Assembly: GCF_020229735.1 (NCBI RefSeq)
Contig: NZ_CP083455.1
Coordinates: 523,001 to 587,000, forward strand
Source: Deinococcus taeanensis
GTDB lineage: Bacteria > Deinococcota > Deinococci > Deinococcales > Deinococcaceae
Length of the DNA: 64,000 nucleotides
Direction of reading: 5' to 3'
In this document: one piece after another, positions 42,031-52,914 of the stretch
Layout of the letters: each line of letters starts with the position of its first letter
How positions within the stretch are numbered: the stretch's first letter is position 1
Program-made: the position numbers and the translations under genes
The notes under the pieces: model-generated
The model's database searches: none
What the model was told of the DNA's origin: nothing
The model's input: the letters and a program-made list of their open reading frames with translations, nothing else

Positions 42031-43011
42031 ATGGTCATTCTGGTGACGGGCGCAACCGGGTTCCTGGGCGGGGTCACGGCCCGGACCCTTCTTCGGGCGG
42101 GCCACGAGGTGCGCGGCCTCGGGCGTGACCCGGCGCGCGGCGCGGCGCTCGCCCGGGACGGCGTGACCTTCGTGCCGGCCGACCTGCGCGCCGCGAACTG
42201 GAAAGCGCTGCTGGCGGGCGTGGACGGCGTGGTGCACGCCGCCGCCCGCTCGACCCTGTGGGGCCACGCAGCGGATTTCTACGCGGATAACGTGCAGCCC
42301 AGCGCGGCGCTGGCCCGCGCGTGCGCCGCGCGCGGCACGCGGCTGGTGCACGTGAGCACGCCCAGCGTGTACAACGCGACCGGCCTCACGTGCGCGCTGC
42401 CGGAAAGCACGCCGGTCGGGCCGCACTTTGACAGCCTGTACGCCCGCAGCAAATTCCAGGCGGAACAGGCGGTCCGCGCGGCCCTGCCGGACGCCACGGT
42501 GCTGCGCCCACGCGGGATCTACGGCGTGGGGGACACCAGCATCGTGCCGCGCCTGACCCGCGCCCTGCGCGCCCGCCGCCTGCCCCGCCTGACACGCACG
42601 GAGGTCTGGACGGACCTCACGCACGTGCAGAACGTCGCGCACGCGGCGGCACTGGCCCTGTCGCGCCCCGCTCCTGGCGTGTTCAACCTGACGGACGGGC
42701 AGGCCGTTCCGCTGTGGGCCACCATCGACCGGCTCGCCGACGCGCTGGGCGTGCCCCGGCCCGGGCGGTTCGTGCCGCCCCGGCTGCTGGAGGGCGCCGC
42801 CACGCTGCTGGAATTCGGCGCCCGGCTGCACCCCGCACGGCCTGAACCGGCCCTCACGGCCAGCGGCGTGCGGCTGCTCACGCGGCCCATGACGCTGGAC
42901 CTCACGCGCGCCCGCAGGCTACTGGGCTACGTGCCGGTCGTCACGCCCGGGCAGGGCTTCGGGACCGTGCTGGAGCACCTGCGTGCCGGACCAGGAGCCG
43001 GGCGTGAGTGA
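42031..43011 (+). CDS. NAD-dependent epimerase/dehydratase-family SDR (OleD-like)
   Basis: 326 residues. Extended-SDR Rossmann start VILVTGATGFLGGVTARTLL (GxxGxxG at about 7-13). The segment HVSTPSVYN with the later YARSKFQAE gives the YxxxK catalytic pair (about 136-140), and LRPRGIYGVGD is typical of 3-beta-HSD/OleD-like dehydrogenases. Expected reaction: reversible NAD(P)H-dependent reduction of a beta-keto or beta-hydroxy acyl substrate. First of four coupled genes with a metallo-hydrolase, an AMP ligase and a KAS III. An in-frame GTG at 42028 adds one residue. Confidence 0.85.
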   Translation: MVILVTGATGFLGGVTARTLLRAGHEVRGLGRDPARGAALARDGVTFVPADLRAANWKALLAGVDGVVHAAARSTLWGHAADFYADNVQPSAALARACAARGTRLVHVSTPSVYNATGLTCALPESTPVGPHFDSLYARSKFQAEQAVRAALPDATVLRPRGIYGVGDTSIVPRLTRALRARRLPRLTRTEVWTDLTHVQNVAHAAALALSRPAPGVFNLTDGQAVPLWATIDRLADALGVPRPGRFVPPRLLEGAATLLEFGARLHPARPEPALTASGVRLLTRPMTLDLTRARRLLGYVPVVTPGQGFGTVLEHLRAGPGAGRE

Positions 43012-43840
43012 ACGGGTGCGGGTCGTGCCGCTCCAGGCCGGGGCGTGCCTGAATCTCGCCGGCATCACCGAGCGTGGCGCCCCGTGGCGCGTGCAGGCGT
43101 ACCCGGCGGGCTTTGCGCTGCTGCTGCACCCCACGCGCGGCCCGGTACTGTTCGACACCGGGTACGGCGCCGGCGTGCTCAGCGCCATGAAGCGCTGGCC
43201 GGGCGTGCTGTACGGCCTCGTCACCCCGGTGCGTCTTCTGCCGGGCGAGGCGGCGTGGGAACAACTGCAGTTCATGGGATTCGCGCCCGGGGACGTGCAG
43301 CACGTGATCGTCTCGCACCTGCACGCCGATCACGTGGGCGGCCTGCGGGACTTTCCGAACGCCACGTTTCACCTCGACCGCCGCGCCTGGGCGCCCCTGC
43401 GGGCGCTGCGGGGCGTGCGGGCGGTGCGCCGCGCGTTCCTGCCTGAACTTCTCCCGGAGGACTTCGAGGCGCGGGCCCGCTGGCTGGACTTCCGCGCTGC
43501 GCCCCCCGGCCTGCATCCCTTCGCCCAGGTGGCGGACGTGTTCGGCGACGGCCTCGTGCAGGCCGTGCCGCTGCCCGGGCACGCGCCCGGCATGACCGGC
43601 CTGCTCGTTGAGGAAAGCGCCGGCCTGACGGTCCTGGCGGCCGACGCTGCCTGGAGTACCCGCGCGGCCCGCCAGCAGCGGCCGGTGCATCCCCTGGCGC
43701 GGGTGGCGTTTCACGACGTGGCGCAGGAAGCCCGCAGTGGCCGGGTCCTGCGGGCGTTCCTGCACGCCCATCCGGGGGCGCGCCTGCACGTCAGTCACGA
43801 CGCGGCGGAGCCCTGGGCCGGAACGGGAACCCACCCGTGA
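43004..43840 (+). CDS. Metallo-beta-lactamase-fold hydrolase
   Basis: 278 residues. The metal motif SHLHADHVGGL (HxHxDH) is intact, followed by LPGHAPGMTGLLV (third His) and LAADAAW (bridging Asp). N-terminal TRGPVLFDTGYG is typical. The pattern is like N-acyl-homoserine lactonases and related lactonases. In this operon it could open a beta-lactone or release a thioester or lactone product (inference). GTG 43004 has AGGAG 7 nt upstream and overlaps the previous gene by 8 nt; an in-frame GTG at 42983 is the alternative. Confidence 0.85.
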   Translation: MSERVRVVPLQAGACLNLAGITERGAPWRVQAYPAGFALLLHPTRGPVLFDTGYGAGVLSAMKRWPGVLYGLVTPVRLLPGEAAWEQLQFMGFAPGDVQHVIVSHLHADHVGGLRDFPNATFHLDRRAWAPLRALRGVRAVRRAFLPELLPEDFEARARWLDFRAAPPGLHPFAQVADVFGDGLVQAVPLPGHAPGMTGLLVEESAGLTVLAADAAWSTRAARQQRPVHPLARVAFHDVAQEARSGRVLRAFLHAHPGARLHVSHDAAEPWAGTGTHP

Positions 43841-45162
43841 ACGCCCTTGCGGTCCTGCTCGGCGCCCTGGATGACGCCCGCCTGACCTTCCGGACGCGTC
43901 CCGCCCTGGACGCTCACCAGGAGCGGCTCGGACGGGCTCACCTGCGCTGGGTCGCGGCGCACAGCCCGGCCGTGGCCGCGCGTTTCCGCGAGGCGGACCT
44001 GCCACTGGCCCGCTGGCGGGAGCTGCCCCCCACCACCAAGGCCGCCATGCTCGCCACCTTCGGCACGCTGAACACGGCGGGCGTCACGCTGGAGGACGCG
44101 CTCGCCGTGGGCCGGCACGCTGAGCGCACCCGGGATTTCACGCCGGCGCTGCCCACCCCGCGCGGCCCGGTGACGGTGGGCCTGTCCACCGGCACGAGCG
44201 GCACGCAGGGCGTGTTCCTGGTCAGCCCGGCCGAACAGGCCCGCTGGGCGGGCACGGTGCTGCGCGCCCTGTTGCCCGGCGGCCTGCTGGGCCTCACCCG
44301 CCGGCACCGCGTGGCTTTCCTCCTGCGCGCCGACAGCGCCCTGTACCGCAGCGTGCAGCGTGCGGCGCTGCACTTCGCGTTCTTCGACCTGCTGCGCCCC
44401 CTGCCGGACCTCACGCAGGCCGTGCAGGCCTTCGCGCCCACCCTGATCGTCGGTCCTCCCGGCGTGCTGCGCGCCCTGCACCGGCAGGGGGTGCGCCTGA
44501 ACGTGCAGCGGGTCATCAGTGTCGCCGAGGTCCTCGACCCGGACGATGAGGAGGCCCTGCGCGCGTGGGGGCCGGTCGTGCAGGTGTACCAGGCCACCGA
44601 GGGCCTCCTTGCCCTGCCGTGCCCGCACGGGCAGCTGCACCTGAACGAGGCGCATGTGCACTTCGACCTGGAACCCCTGGGCGACGGCCTGGTGCGCCCG
44701 GTGATCACGGACCTGCGCCGCCGCACGCAGCCGTTCATCCGTCACCGCCTGGACGACGCCCTGCGCCTGCACCCGGACCCCTGCGCGTGCGGCCGGGCCG
44801 CGCGGCGGGTGCAGGCCATCGCCGGCCGCCAGGACGACGCGCTGCTGCTTCCCGCACCCGGCGGCGCCCTCGTGACGGTCTGGCCGGATTTCCTGCGCGG
44901 CGCCCTGGCGGGGGTGCCCGGCCTGCGCGAGTACCGCGCCGAGCAGACCGGCCCGCGCGACCTGACGCTCCTGCTGGACCCTGCTGGACCCGCCGTGACG
45001 CCCGCCGCCGTTCGGGCCGTGCAGGGCGCCCTGCGCCGCAGCGGCGCCGACCCGGAGCTGCTCACCCTGTCCGCCCGCTCCCTGCCGCCCCCCGCGCCCG
45101 GCGTGAAGCGCCGGCGTGTCACGCGCTCCTGGACCCCACACGGAGGCCCGAATGACCCCTGA
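43837..45162 (+). CDS. F390 synthetase-like adenylate-forming enzyme
   Basis: 441 residues, GTG overlapping the previous stop by 4 nt. ANL-family ATP motif VGLSTGTSGTQGVFLVSP (about 110-127) and the downstream segments VYQATEGLLALPCPHG and TDLRRRTQPFIRHRLDD; CxCG (CACGRAARRV) is a PaaK/F390-synthetase-type feature. It should activate a carboxylate as an acyl-AMP. It lacks the standard C-terminal Lys-containing subdomain length of acyl-CoA ligases, so it may transfer to a nucleophile other than CoA or form a lactone. Sits between the hydrolase and the KAS III gene. Confidence 0.8.
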   Translation: MNALAVLLGALDDARLTFRTRPALDAHQERLGRAHLRWVAAHSPAVAARFREADLPLARWRELPPTTKAAMLATFGTLNTAGVTLEDALAVGRHAERTRDFTPALPTPRGPVTVGLSTGTSGTQGVFLVSPAEQARWAGTVLRALLPGGLLGLTRRHRVAFLLRADSALYRSVQRAALHFAFFDLLRPLPDLTQAVQAFAPTLIVGPPGVLRALHRQGVRLNVQRVISVAEVLDPDDEEALRAWGPVVQVYQATEGLLALPCPHGQLHLNEAHVHFDLEPLGDGLVRPVITDLRRRTQPFIRHRLDDALRLHPDPCACGRAARRVQAIAGRQDDALLLPAPGGALVTVWPDFLRGALAGVPGLREYRAEQTGPRDLTLLLDPAGPAVTPAAVRAVQGALRRSGADPELLTLSARSLPPPAPGVKRRRVTRSWTPHGGPNDP

Positions 45163-46147
45163 ACCTGTGCTGGGCATGCGCCCTCTGGCCACCGCCCAGG
45201 CCCTTCCGCAGCGCGTGGTGAGCACCGCCGAGGTGGCCGCGCTGTGCGGCGTTCCTGAAGCGCTCGCGGTCCGGCGCAGTGGCGTGCACGAACGCCGCTG
45301 GCTGTCCGGCGACGAAACAGCCCTGAGTCTCGGCGCTCAGGCGGCCCGCACCGCCATCGCGCGCGCCGGGCTGACCATCAGGGACGTGGACGTCGTGCTG
45401 AACGCCAGCGGCAGCCAGCTGCAGCCCATCCCCGACGGCGCGGCCCTGTACGCCCGCGAACTGGGGGTGCGCGGCGCCGCCACGTACTCCCTGCACGGCA
45501 CCTGCCTGAGCTTCCTGCTGGCCGCGCAGCACGCCGCGCTGCTGATTCACACCCGGCAGGCGCGGCACGTGCTGATCATCAGCAGCGAGGCTGGCAGTCC
45601 CGGCCTGAACCCACAGCAGCCGGAAAGCACCCTGCTGATCGGAGACGGCGCCGCCGCTGTGCTGCTCGGTCCGGCCGCGCGCGCCGGGCAGGGGCTGCAC
45701 GCCACGCGCATCGAAACGTACCCGGAGGGCGCCGATCACACCCGCATCCGCGGGGGCGGCACGCTGCTGACCCCGCAGAACCCGGCGGCGCGCGCCTCGG
45801 ACTTCACGTTCGACATGCGGGGCCTCCAGGTCCTGAAGCTGGCCAGCCGGGTCGTACCGGGCTTCCTGGAACGCCTGCGGCCCGGCCTGAGCCGCGGCCT
45901 GCCGGGCATCACGCACGTCATTCCGCACCAGGCGAGTCAGGCCGGCCTGGATCTGCTGCGCCGGTACGGCTGGCCCGAGGAGCGCGTGGAGGTCACGCTG
46001 CGCACCCTGGGCAACGTGATTGCCGCGAGCCTGCCCCTCACGCTGCACCAGGCCCTGACCGGCGGGCGGCTGCGGGAAGGAGACACGGCGCTGCTGGTAG
46101 GGACCGGCGCCGGGCTGATCGCAGGCGGCATGATCTGGCGGCTGTAA
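45152..46147 (+). CDS. 3-oxoacyl-ACP synthase III-like condensing enzyme
   Basis: 331 residues. KAS III triad: Cys in SLHGTCLSFLLA (about 117), His in VIPHQASQAG (about 254) and Asn in TLGNVIAASLPL (about 285). GDGAAAVLLG is the conserved Gly loop. It should catalyse a Claisen condensation with acyl-CoA or acyl-ACP. It overlaps the ligase gene by 11 nt with GGAGG upstream. It is not a house-keeping fabH by context (no fabD/fabG/acpP nearby); an OleA-like or specialised role is more likely. Confidence 0.85.
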   Translation: MTPEPVLGMRPLATAQALPQRVVSTAEVAALCGVPEALAVRRSGVHERRWLSGDETALSLGAQAARTAIARAGLTIRDVDVVLNASGSQLQPIPDGAALYARELGVRGAATYSLHGTCLSFLLAAQHAALLIHTRQARHVLIISSEAGSPGLNPQQPESTLLIGDGAAAVLLGPAARAGQGLHATRIETYPEGADHTRIRGGGTLLTPQNPAARASDFTFDMRGLQVLKLASRVVPGFLERLRPGLSRGLPGITHVIPHQASQAGLDLLRRYGWPEERVEVTLRTLGNVIAASLPLTLHQALTGGRLREGDTALLVGTGAGLIAGGMIWRL

Positions 46148-46187
46148 CGTGCTGGACAGCGGCCCTGCCTGCTCGCCCCGCGCGGGC

Positions 46188-46193
46188 TACGCT
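46188..46193 (+). promoter_or_regulatory. -10 element TACGCT of aroA (leaderless)
   Basis: TACGCT, 7-nt spacer, ATG at 46201; separates aroA from the preceding operon. Confidence 0.6.
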
Positions 46194-46200
46194 GGCGGGC

Positions 46201-47526
46201 ATGAGTGCCGATGGCCTGCCGGAGACATTTGACGTGATCGTGCACCCTGCGCCTGAACTGCGCGGGACCCTGCGGGCGCAGCCCAGCAAGAACTACACGA
46301 CCCGTTACCTGCTTGCGGCGGCCCTGGCGGACGGCGAGTCCCGCGTGGTGGGCGTGGCGACCAGCGAGGACGCCGAGGCCATGCTGCGCTGCCTGCGCGA
46401 CTGGGGCGCCGGCGTCGAGCGGGTCGGTGAGGACGCCGTGATTCGCGGTTTCGGCGCGCACCCCCGCCCGGTCGTGACCCTGAACCCGGGCAACGCGGGC
46501 GCCGTGGCACGTTTCCTGATGGGCGTCGCGGCGCTCACGACCGGCACGGCCTTCGTGACTGACTACCCCGACTCACTCGGCCGGCGCCCCCAGGGGGACC
46601 TGCTGGAAGCCCTCTCGCGCCTGGGCGCGCGGGTCACCAGCCGGGACGGGATGTTTCCGGTGTCCATCTCCGGCCCGGTGCGGGGCGGCGTGGTGGAGGT
46701 CAGCGCCGAACGCAGCAGCCAGTACGCCTCCGCGCTGATGTTCCTCGCGCCGCTGCTGCCCGGCGGCCTGGAACTGCGTCTGACCGGGGACATCAAGAGC
46801 CACGCGCCGCTGCGCCAGACGCTGGACACCCTCGCGGCATTCGGCGTGCAGGCCAGCGCCAGCGACGACCTGAGCCGCGTCACCATCCCCGGCGCTCAGG
46901 CGTACCGGCCGGGGCGGGTGCTGGTGCCGGGGGACTACCCGGGCAGCGCCGCGATTCTCGCGGCGGCCGTCACGCGTCCCGGCGAGGTGAGCCTGTCGAA
47001 CCTGCGCGAGCATGACCTTCAGGGGGAACGCGAGGCGCTGAGCGTACTGAGGGACATGGGCGCCGATCTGCGCCGCGAGGGTGACGTGGTGCTCGTGCGC
47101 GGCGGTCAGCCCCTGCGCGGCGTCACGCGGGACGGAGACGGCTTCACGGACGCCGTGCAGGCCCTGACGGCCGCCGCGGCTCTCGCGCAGGGCACCACCA
47201 CCTGGGAGAACGTCTACACCCTGCGCCTGAAGGAATGCGACCGGATCAGTGACACCCGGCGTGAACTGCGGCGCCTGGGCCTGAGCGTCAGCGAGACCGG
47301 CGACAGCCTCACCGTGACCGGCGTGCCGGCCCTAGCCGGCGGCGTCACCGCCGACGGGCACGGCGACCACCGCATGATCATGCTGCTCACCGTGCTGGGC
47401 CTCAGCGCGGCGGCGCCCGTGCGCATCACGGGCGCGCACCACATCCGCAAGAGCTACCCGATGTTCTTCCGTCACCTGGAGGCGCTGGGTGCCCGCTTCG
47501 AGTACCCGGAAGCCACGCGCGCCTGA
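46201..47526 (+). CDS. aroA: 3-phosphoshikimate 1-carboxyvinyltransferase (EPSP synthase)
   Basis: 441 residues. Substrate and phosphate motifs: PSKNYTTRYLLAAALA (start), NPGNAGAVARFLMG (PEP-loop region), TDYPDSLGRRPQGDLLEAL, VSAERSSQYASALMFLAPLL and TADGHGDHRMIMLLTVLG. It transfers the enolpyruvyl group of PEP to shikimate-3-phosphate in chorismate synthesis, so it supplies the precursor of the trp operon 6 kb downstream. The alignment of the NAG/RPMxQL regions looks like a divergent (class II-like) type. Cytosolic. Confidence 0.92.
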   Translation: MSADGLPETFDVIVHPAPELRGTLRAQPSKNYTTRYLLAAALADGESRVVGVATSEDAEAMLRCLRDWGAGVERVGEDAVIRGFGAHPRPVVTLNPGNAGAVARFLMGVAALTTGTAFVTDYPDSLGRRPQGDLLEALSRLGARVTSRDGMFPVSISGPVRGGVVEVSAERSSQYASALMFLAPLLPGGLELRLTGDIKSHAPLRQTLDTLAAFGVQASASDDLSRVTIPGAQAYRPGRVLVPGDYPGSAAILAAAVTRPGEVSLSNLREHDLQGEREALSVLRDMGADLRREGDVVLVRGGQPLRGVTRDGDGFTDAVQALTAAAALAQGTTTWENVYTLRLKECDRISDTRRELRRLGLSVSETGDSLTVTGVPALAGGVTADGHGDHRMIMLLTVLGLSAAAPVRITGAHHIRKSYPMFFRHLEALGARFEYPEATRA

Positions 47527-47773
47527 ACCCTGGCCCGGGAGGGGAGGGCGTGCCCAGCGGGGTGCGCCGCGCTGCGGGGGCCTGTTTCCCCGCGGCGGGA
47601 ATTTCCTGCACTGCGTTCAGAATTCTCGGGCACGCGGGAACGCCCCGGCTACACTGCGGGTCACCTGACGCCGGAGGCCGCGCGGCACACGCGCACCGGA
47701 CCTGCGACGCTCCGCCCGGCTGTCCCGGTCAGGCGACCGCCCCTCGTCCTGTCCTGCACCTTGGAGGTGTCCC

Positions 47774-48052
47774 GTGACCCAAAGCGCCCCGGATCTTGTC
47801 GGCGACTCACCCGCGTGGCTGAGTTTCATCTGGCTCTCGTTCTGCGCAGCGATGGGCATGATGCTGCTCGGCATCTACTTCATCCCGGTGGACTGGTGGG
47901 TCAAAGGCTACCTGTACATGGGCACCCTGTTCCTGACCGCCAGCACCCTGACGCTCAGCAAGAGCCTGCGTGACCGCCACGAGTACGAGCGCCTCGTGAA
48001 CCGCGTCAAGACGGCCCGCACCGAGCAGGTCCTCAGCAAGTACGACACCTGA
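47774..48052 (+). CDS. YiaA/YiaB-type two-helix membrane protein
   Basis: 92 residues, GTG start with GGAGGT 5 nt upstream. Two hydrophobic segments (about 14-34, WLSFIWLSFCAAMGMMLLGIY; about 44-62, GYLYMGTLFLTASTLTLSK) separated by a short PVDWW turn fit the YiaAB two-helix domain. The cytosolic tail SLRDRHEYERLVNRVKTARTE is charged. Function unknown; inner membrane. TACACT at 47650-47655 could be a -10, which would leave a leader of about 115 nt. Confidence 0.75.
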   Translation: MTQSAPDLVGDSPAWLSFIWLSFCAAMGMMLLGIYFIPVDWWVKGYLYMGTLFLTASTLTLSKSLRDRHEYERLVNRVKTARTEQVLSKYDT

Positions 48053-48110
48053 GCGCCGCCCTTGACGGCGCTGGCATACAGGCCTCATATGCGTCTGCTC
48101 TGCTGAGCAC

Positions 48111-49229
48111 ATGCCCTCCCTGCGTTCCGCTCTCCCTGCGGCCCTGGTGGCCTCCACCCTCGCCCTGCCGAGCGCGGCCAGCGCGCAGAATGCCAGCGGC
48201 GTGGCCGCCAGCCTGAAGGTCCCGGCGGGCTTCACGGTGTCCCTGTACGCCGAAGGCTTCGAGCGCCCCCGGTTCATGGTGGTTGCCGGCAACGGCGACG
48301 TCCTGCTCAGCGACACCGGTGCCGGCACCGTGTATGTCCTCCCGGACCGCAACCGGGACGGAAAGGCCGACGCGAAGCAGGTGTACGCCAGCGGCCTGAA
48401 CCAGCCGCACGGCCTCGCCCTGCACGGCGGTTACCTGTACGTGGCGAACACCGACGGCGTGGTCCGCTACCCTTTCACGGCGGGCGACACGAAAGCGAGC
48501 GGCACGCCGCAGCAGGTCGTGACCCTGCCGGGCGGCGGCGGGCACTCCACCCGCACCGTGGAGTTCGGCCCCGACGGCCGGATGTACGTCGCGGTGGGCA
48601 GCACCTGCAACGTGTGTGAGGAAAGCGACCCCAGGCGCGCCGCGATCTGGGTGTACGACGCCGACGGCCGGAACGGCAAGCCCTACGCGACCGGGCTGCG
48701 CAACGCCGTGGGCCTGGAATGGTCCGGCAACCAGCTGTACGCCACGAACAACGGCCGTGACCAGCTGGGCGACGACCTGCCACCCGAGGGGTTCTACAAG
48801 GTGAACGCCGGCGGGTTCTACGGCTGGCCGTACTGCTACACCACCCGGCCCGGCCAGCCGCAGGTGTGGGACCGGGACTTCGGCCGCAGGACGGCCGGCA
48901 CCTGCAAGGCAGCCACGCCCGCCTTTGCGCTCACCACCGCGCACTCCGCGCCGCTGGGCCTGGCCTTCTACACCGGGCGGTCCTTTCCCGCCGCGTACCG
49001 CGGGCAGCTGTTCGTGGCGCTGCACGGCAGCTGGAACCGCAGTGAGAAGAGCGGGTACAAGGTGGTGACCGTGGACCCCCAGAGCGGGAAGGTGACGGAT
49101 TTCCTGACGGGCTTCTTGAAAGGCAACACCGTCGTGGGCCGTCCCGTGGATCTCGCCGTGGCGCAGGACGGCGCGCTGCTGCTCACCGACGACGGCGCCG
49201 GGCGCGTCTGGCGCATTCAGGTCCGCTAG
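48111..49229 (+). CDS. Secreted glucose/sorbosone dehydrogenase-family beta-propeller
   Basis: 372 residues. Signal peptide (ALVASTLALPSAASAQ). The propeller carries the family's motifs: VPAGFTVSLYAEGFERPRFM, GAGTVYVLPDRNRDGKAD, GGGGHSTRTVEFGPDGRMYV, TGLRNAVGLEWSGNQLYATNNGRD and GRPVDLAVAQDGALLLTDD. This is the PQQ-dependent soluble glucose dehydrogenase / L-sorbosone dehydrogenase (GSDH) fold with His/Asn metal and PQQ residues. It oxidises sugars extracytoplasmically; whether PQQ is available cannot be known here. TTGACG about 48 nt upstream may be a -35 for this gene. Confidence 0.87.
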   Translation: MPSLRSALPAALVASTLALPSAASAQNASGVAASLKVPAGFTVSLYAEGFERPRFMVVAGNGDVLLSDTGAGTVYVLPDRNRDGKADAKQVYASGLNQPHGLALHGGYLYVANTDGVVRYPFTAGDTKASGTPQQVVTLPGGGGHSTRTVEFGPDGRMYVAVGSTCNVCEESDPRRAAIWVYDADGRNGKPYATGLRNAVGLEWSGNQLYATNNGRDQLGDDLPPEGFYKVNAGGFYGWPYCYTTRPGQPQVWDRDFGRRTAGTCKAATPAFALTTAHSAPLGLAFYTGRSFPAAYRGQLFVALHGSWNRSEKSGYKVVTVDPQSGKVTDFLTGFLKGNTVVGRPVDLAVAQDGALLLTDDGAGRVWRIQVR

Positions 49230-49287
49230 GCTCTGCCGGCCGCGCAGTCTGTGTCGCTCTGCGGATTCACGCTTTGGCACGGCGCGG

Positions 49288-49293
49288 TACACT
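49288..49293 (+). promoter_or_regulatory. -10 element TACACT upstream of the mini-ORF/helicase unit
   Basis: TACACT, 7-nt spacer, GTG at 49301: leaderless arrangement for the 26-codon ORF rather than for the helicase. Confidence 0.6.
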
Positions 49294-49300
49294 GGAGGGC

Positions 49301-49377
49301 GTGTTTGTTCCCGACGTGCCCCTTCCGTCCCGCCCTCAGGGCCGGACGCCTGAACCGGGCGTCCGCGCGGGCCGCGC

Positions 49378-49381
<4 letters not shown>
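49301..49381 (+). CDS. 26-codon leaderless upstream ORF overlapping the SNF2 helicase start
   Basis: GTG at 49301 sits 7 nt after TACACT. The peptide starts MFVPDVPLPSRPQGR and is Pro/Arg-rich with no hydrophobic segment. Its TGA (49379-49381) overlaps the helicase ATG (49378) as ATGA, so the helicase would be read by re-initiation or coupling. No Shine-Dalgarno is obvious before the helicase ATG. Confidence 0.5.
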
Positions 49382-52737
<3,356 letters not shown>

Positions 52738-52767
52738 ACACGCCCGCACCCCCGGGCCCCGGCGCGC

Positions 52768-52773
52768 TATGCT
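52768..52773 (+). promoter_or_regulatory. -10 element TATGCT of the trp operon leader (leaderless)
   Basis: TATGCT, 7-nt spacer, ATG of trpL at 52781; implies the leader transcript begins at the leader peptide's start codon. Confidence 0.65.
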
Positions 52774-52780
52774 GCCGGGC

Positions 52781-52828
52781 ATGACCGTGTACGGTGCGTG
52801 GTGGTGGCCCAGTCAAGCCTGGGTCTGA
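52781..52828 (+). CDS. trpL: trp leader peptide
   Basis: Fifteen residues, MTVYGAWWWPSQAWV, with three consecutive Trp codons (52799-52807) and a fourth Trp two codons before the stop. It stands directly upstream of a terminator-antiterminator structure and trpE, so it is the sensor of charged tRNA-Trp. No ribosome site precedes it; the -10 is 7 nt upstream, so a 70S ribosome presumably binds the 5' AUG directly. Confidence 0.9.
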   Translation: MTVYGAWWWPSQAWV

Positions 52829-52888
52829 CCCCGCTGTACCCTAACCGGACGCGCGCCCAGGTGGAATAACCCACCCGGGCGCGTTTTT
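52808..52888 (+). promoter_or_regulatory. trp attenuator: pause hairpin, antiterminator and terminator
   Basis: Three mutually exclusive pairings are readable. The pause hairpin CCCAG/CTGGG is at 52808-52823. The antiterminator pairs CCTGGG (52818-52823) with CCCAGG (52856-52861), extendable by wobble pairs. The terminator pairs 52852-52864 with 52871-52883 (13 pairs, one mismatch) followed by TTTTT at 52884-52888. A ribosome stalled on the Trp codons would cover the pause hairpin's left arm and favour the antiterminator. Confidence 0.88.
52852..52888 (+). terminator. Attenuator terminator of the trp operon
   Basis: CGCGCCCAGGTGG / CCACCCGGGCGCG with a 6-nt loop and one A-C mismatch, then TTTTT. 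It lies before trpE. Confidence 0.9.
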
Positions 52889-52914
52889 CATGACCCCGCC
52901 CCCACAGGAGACCC

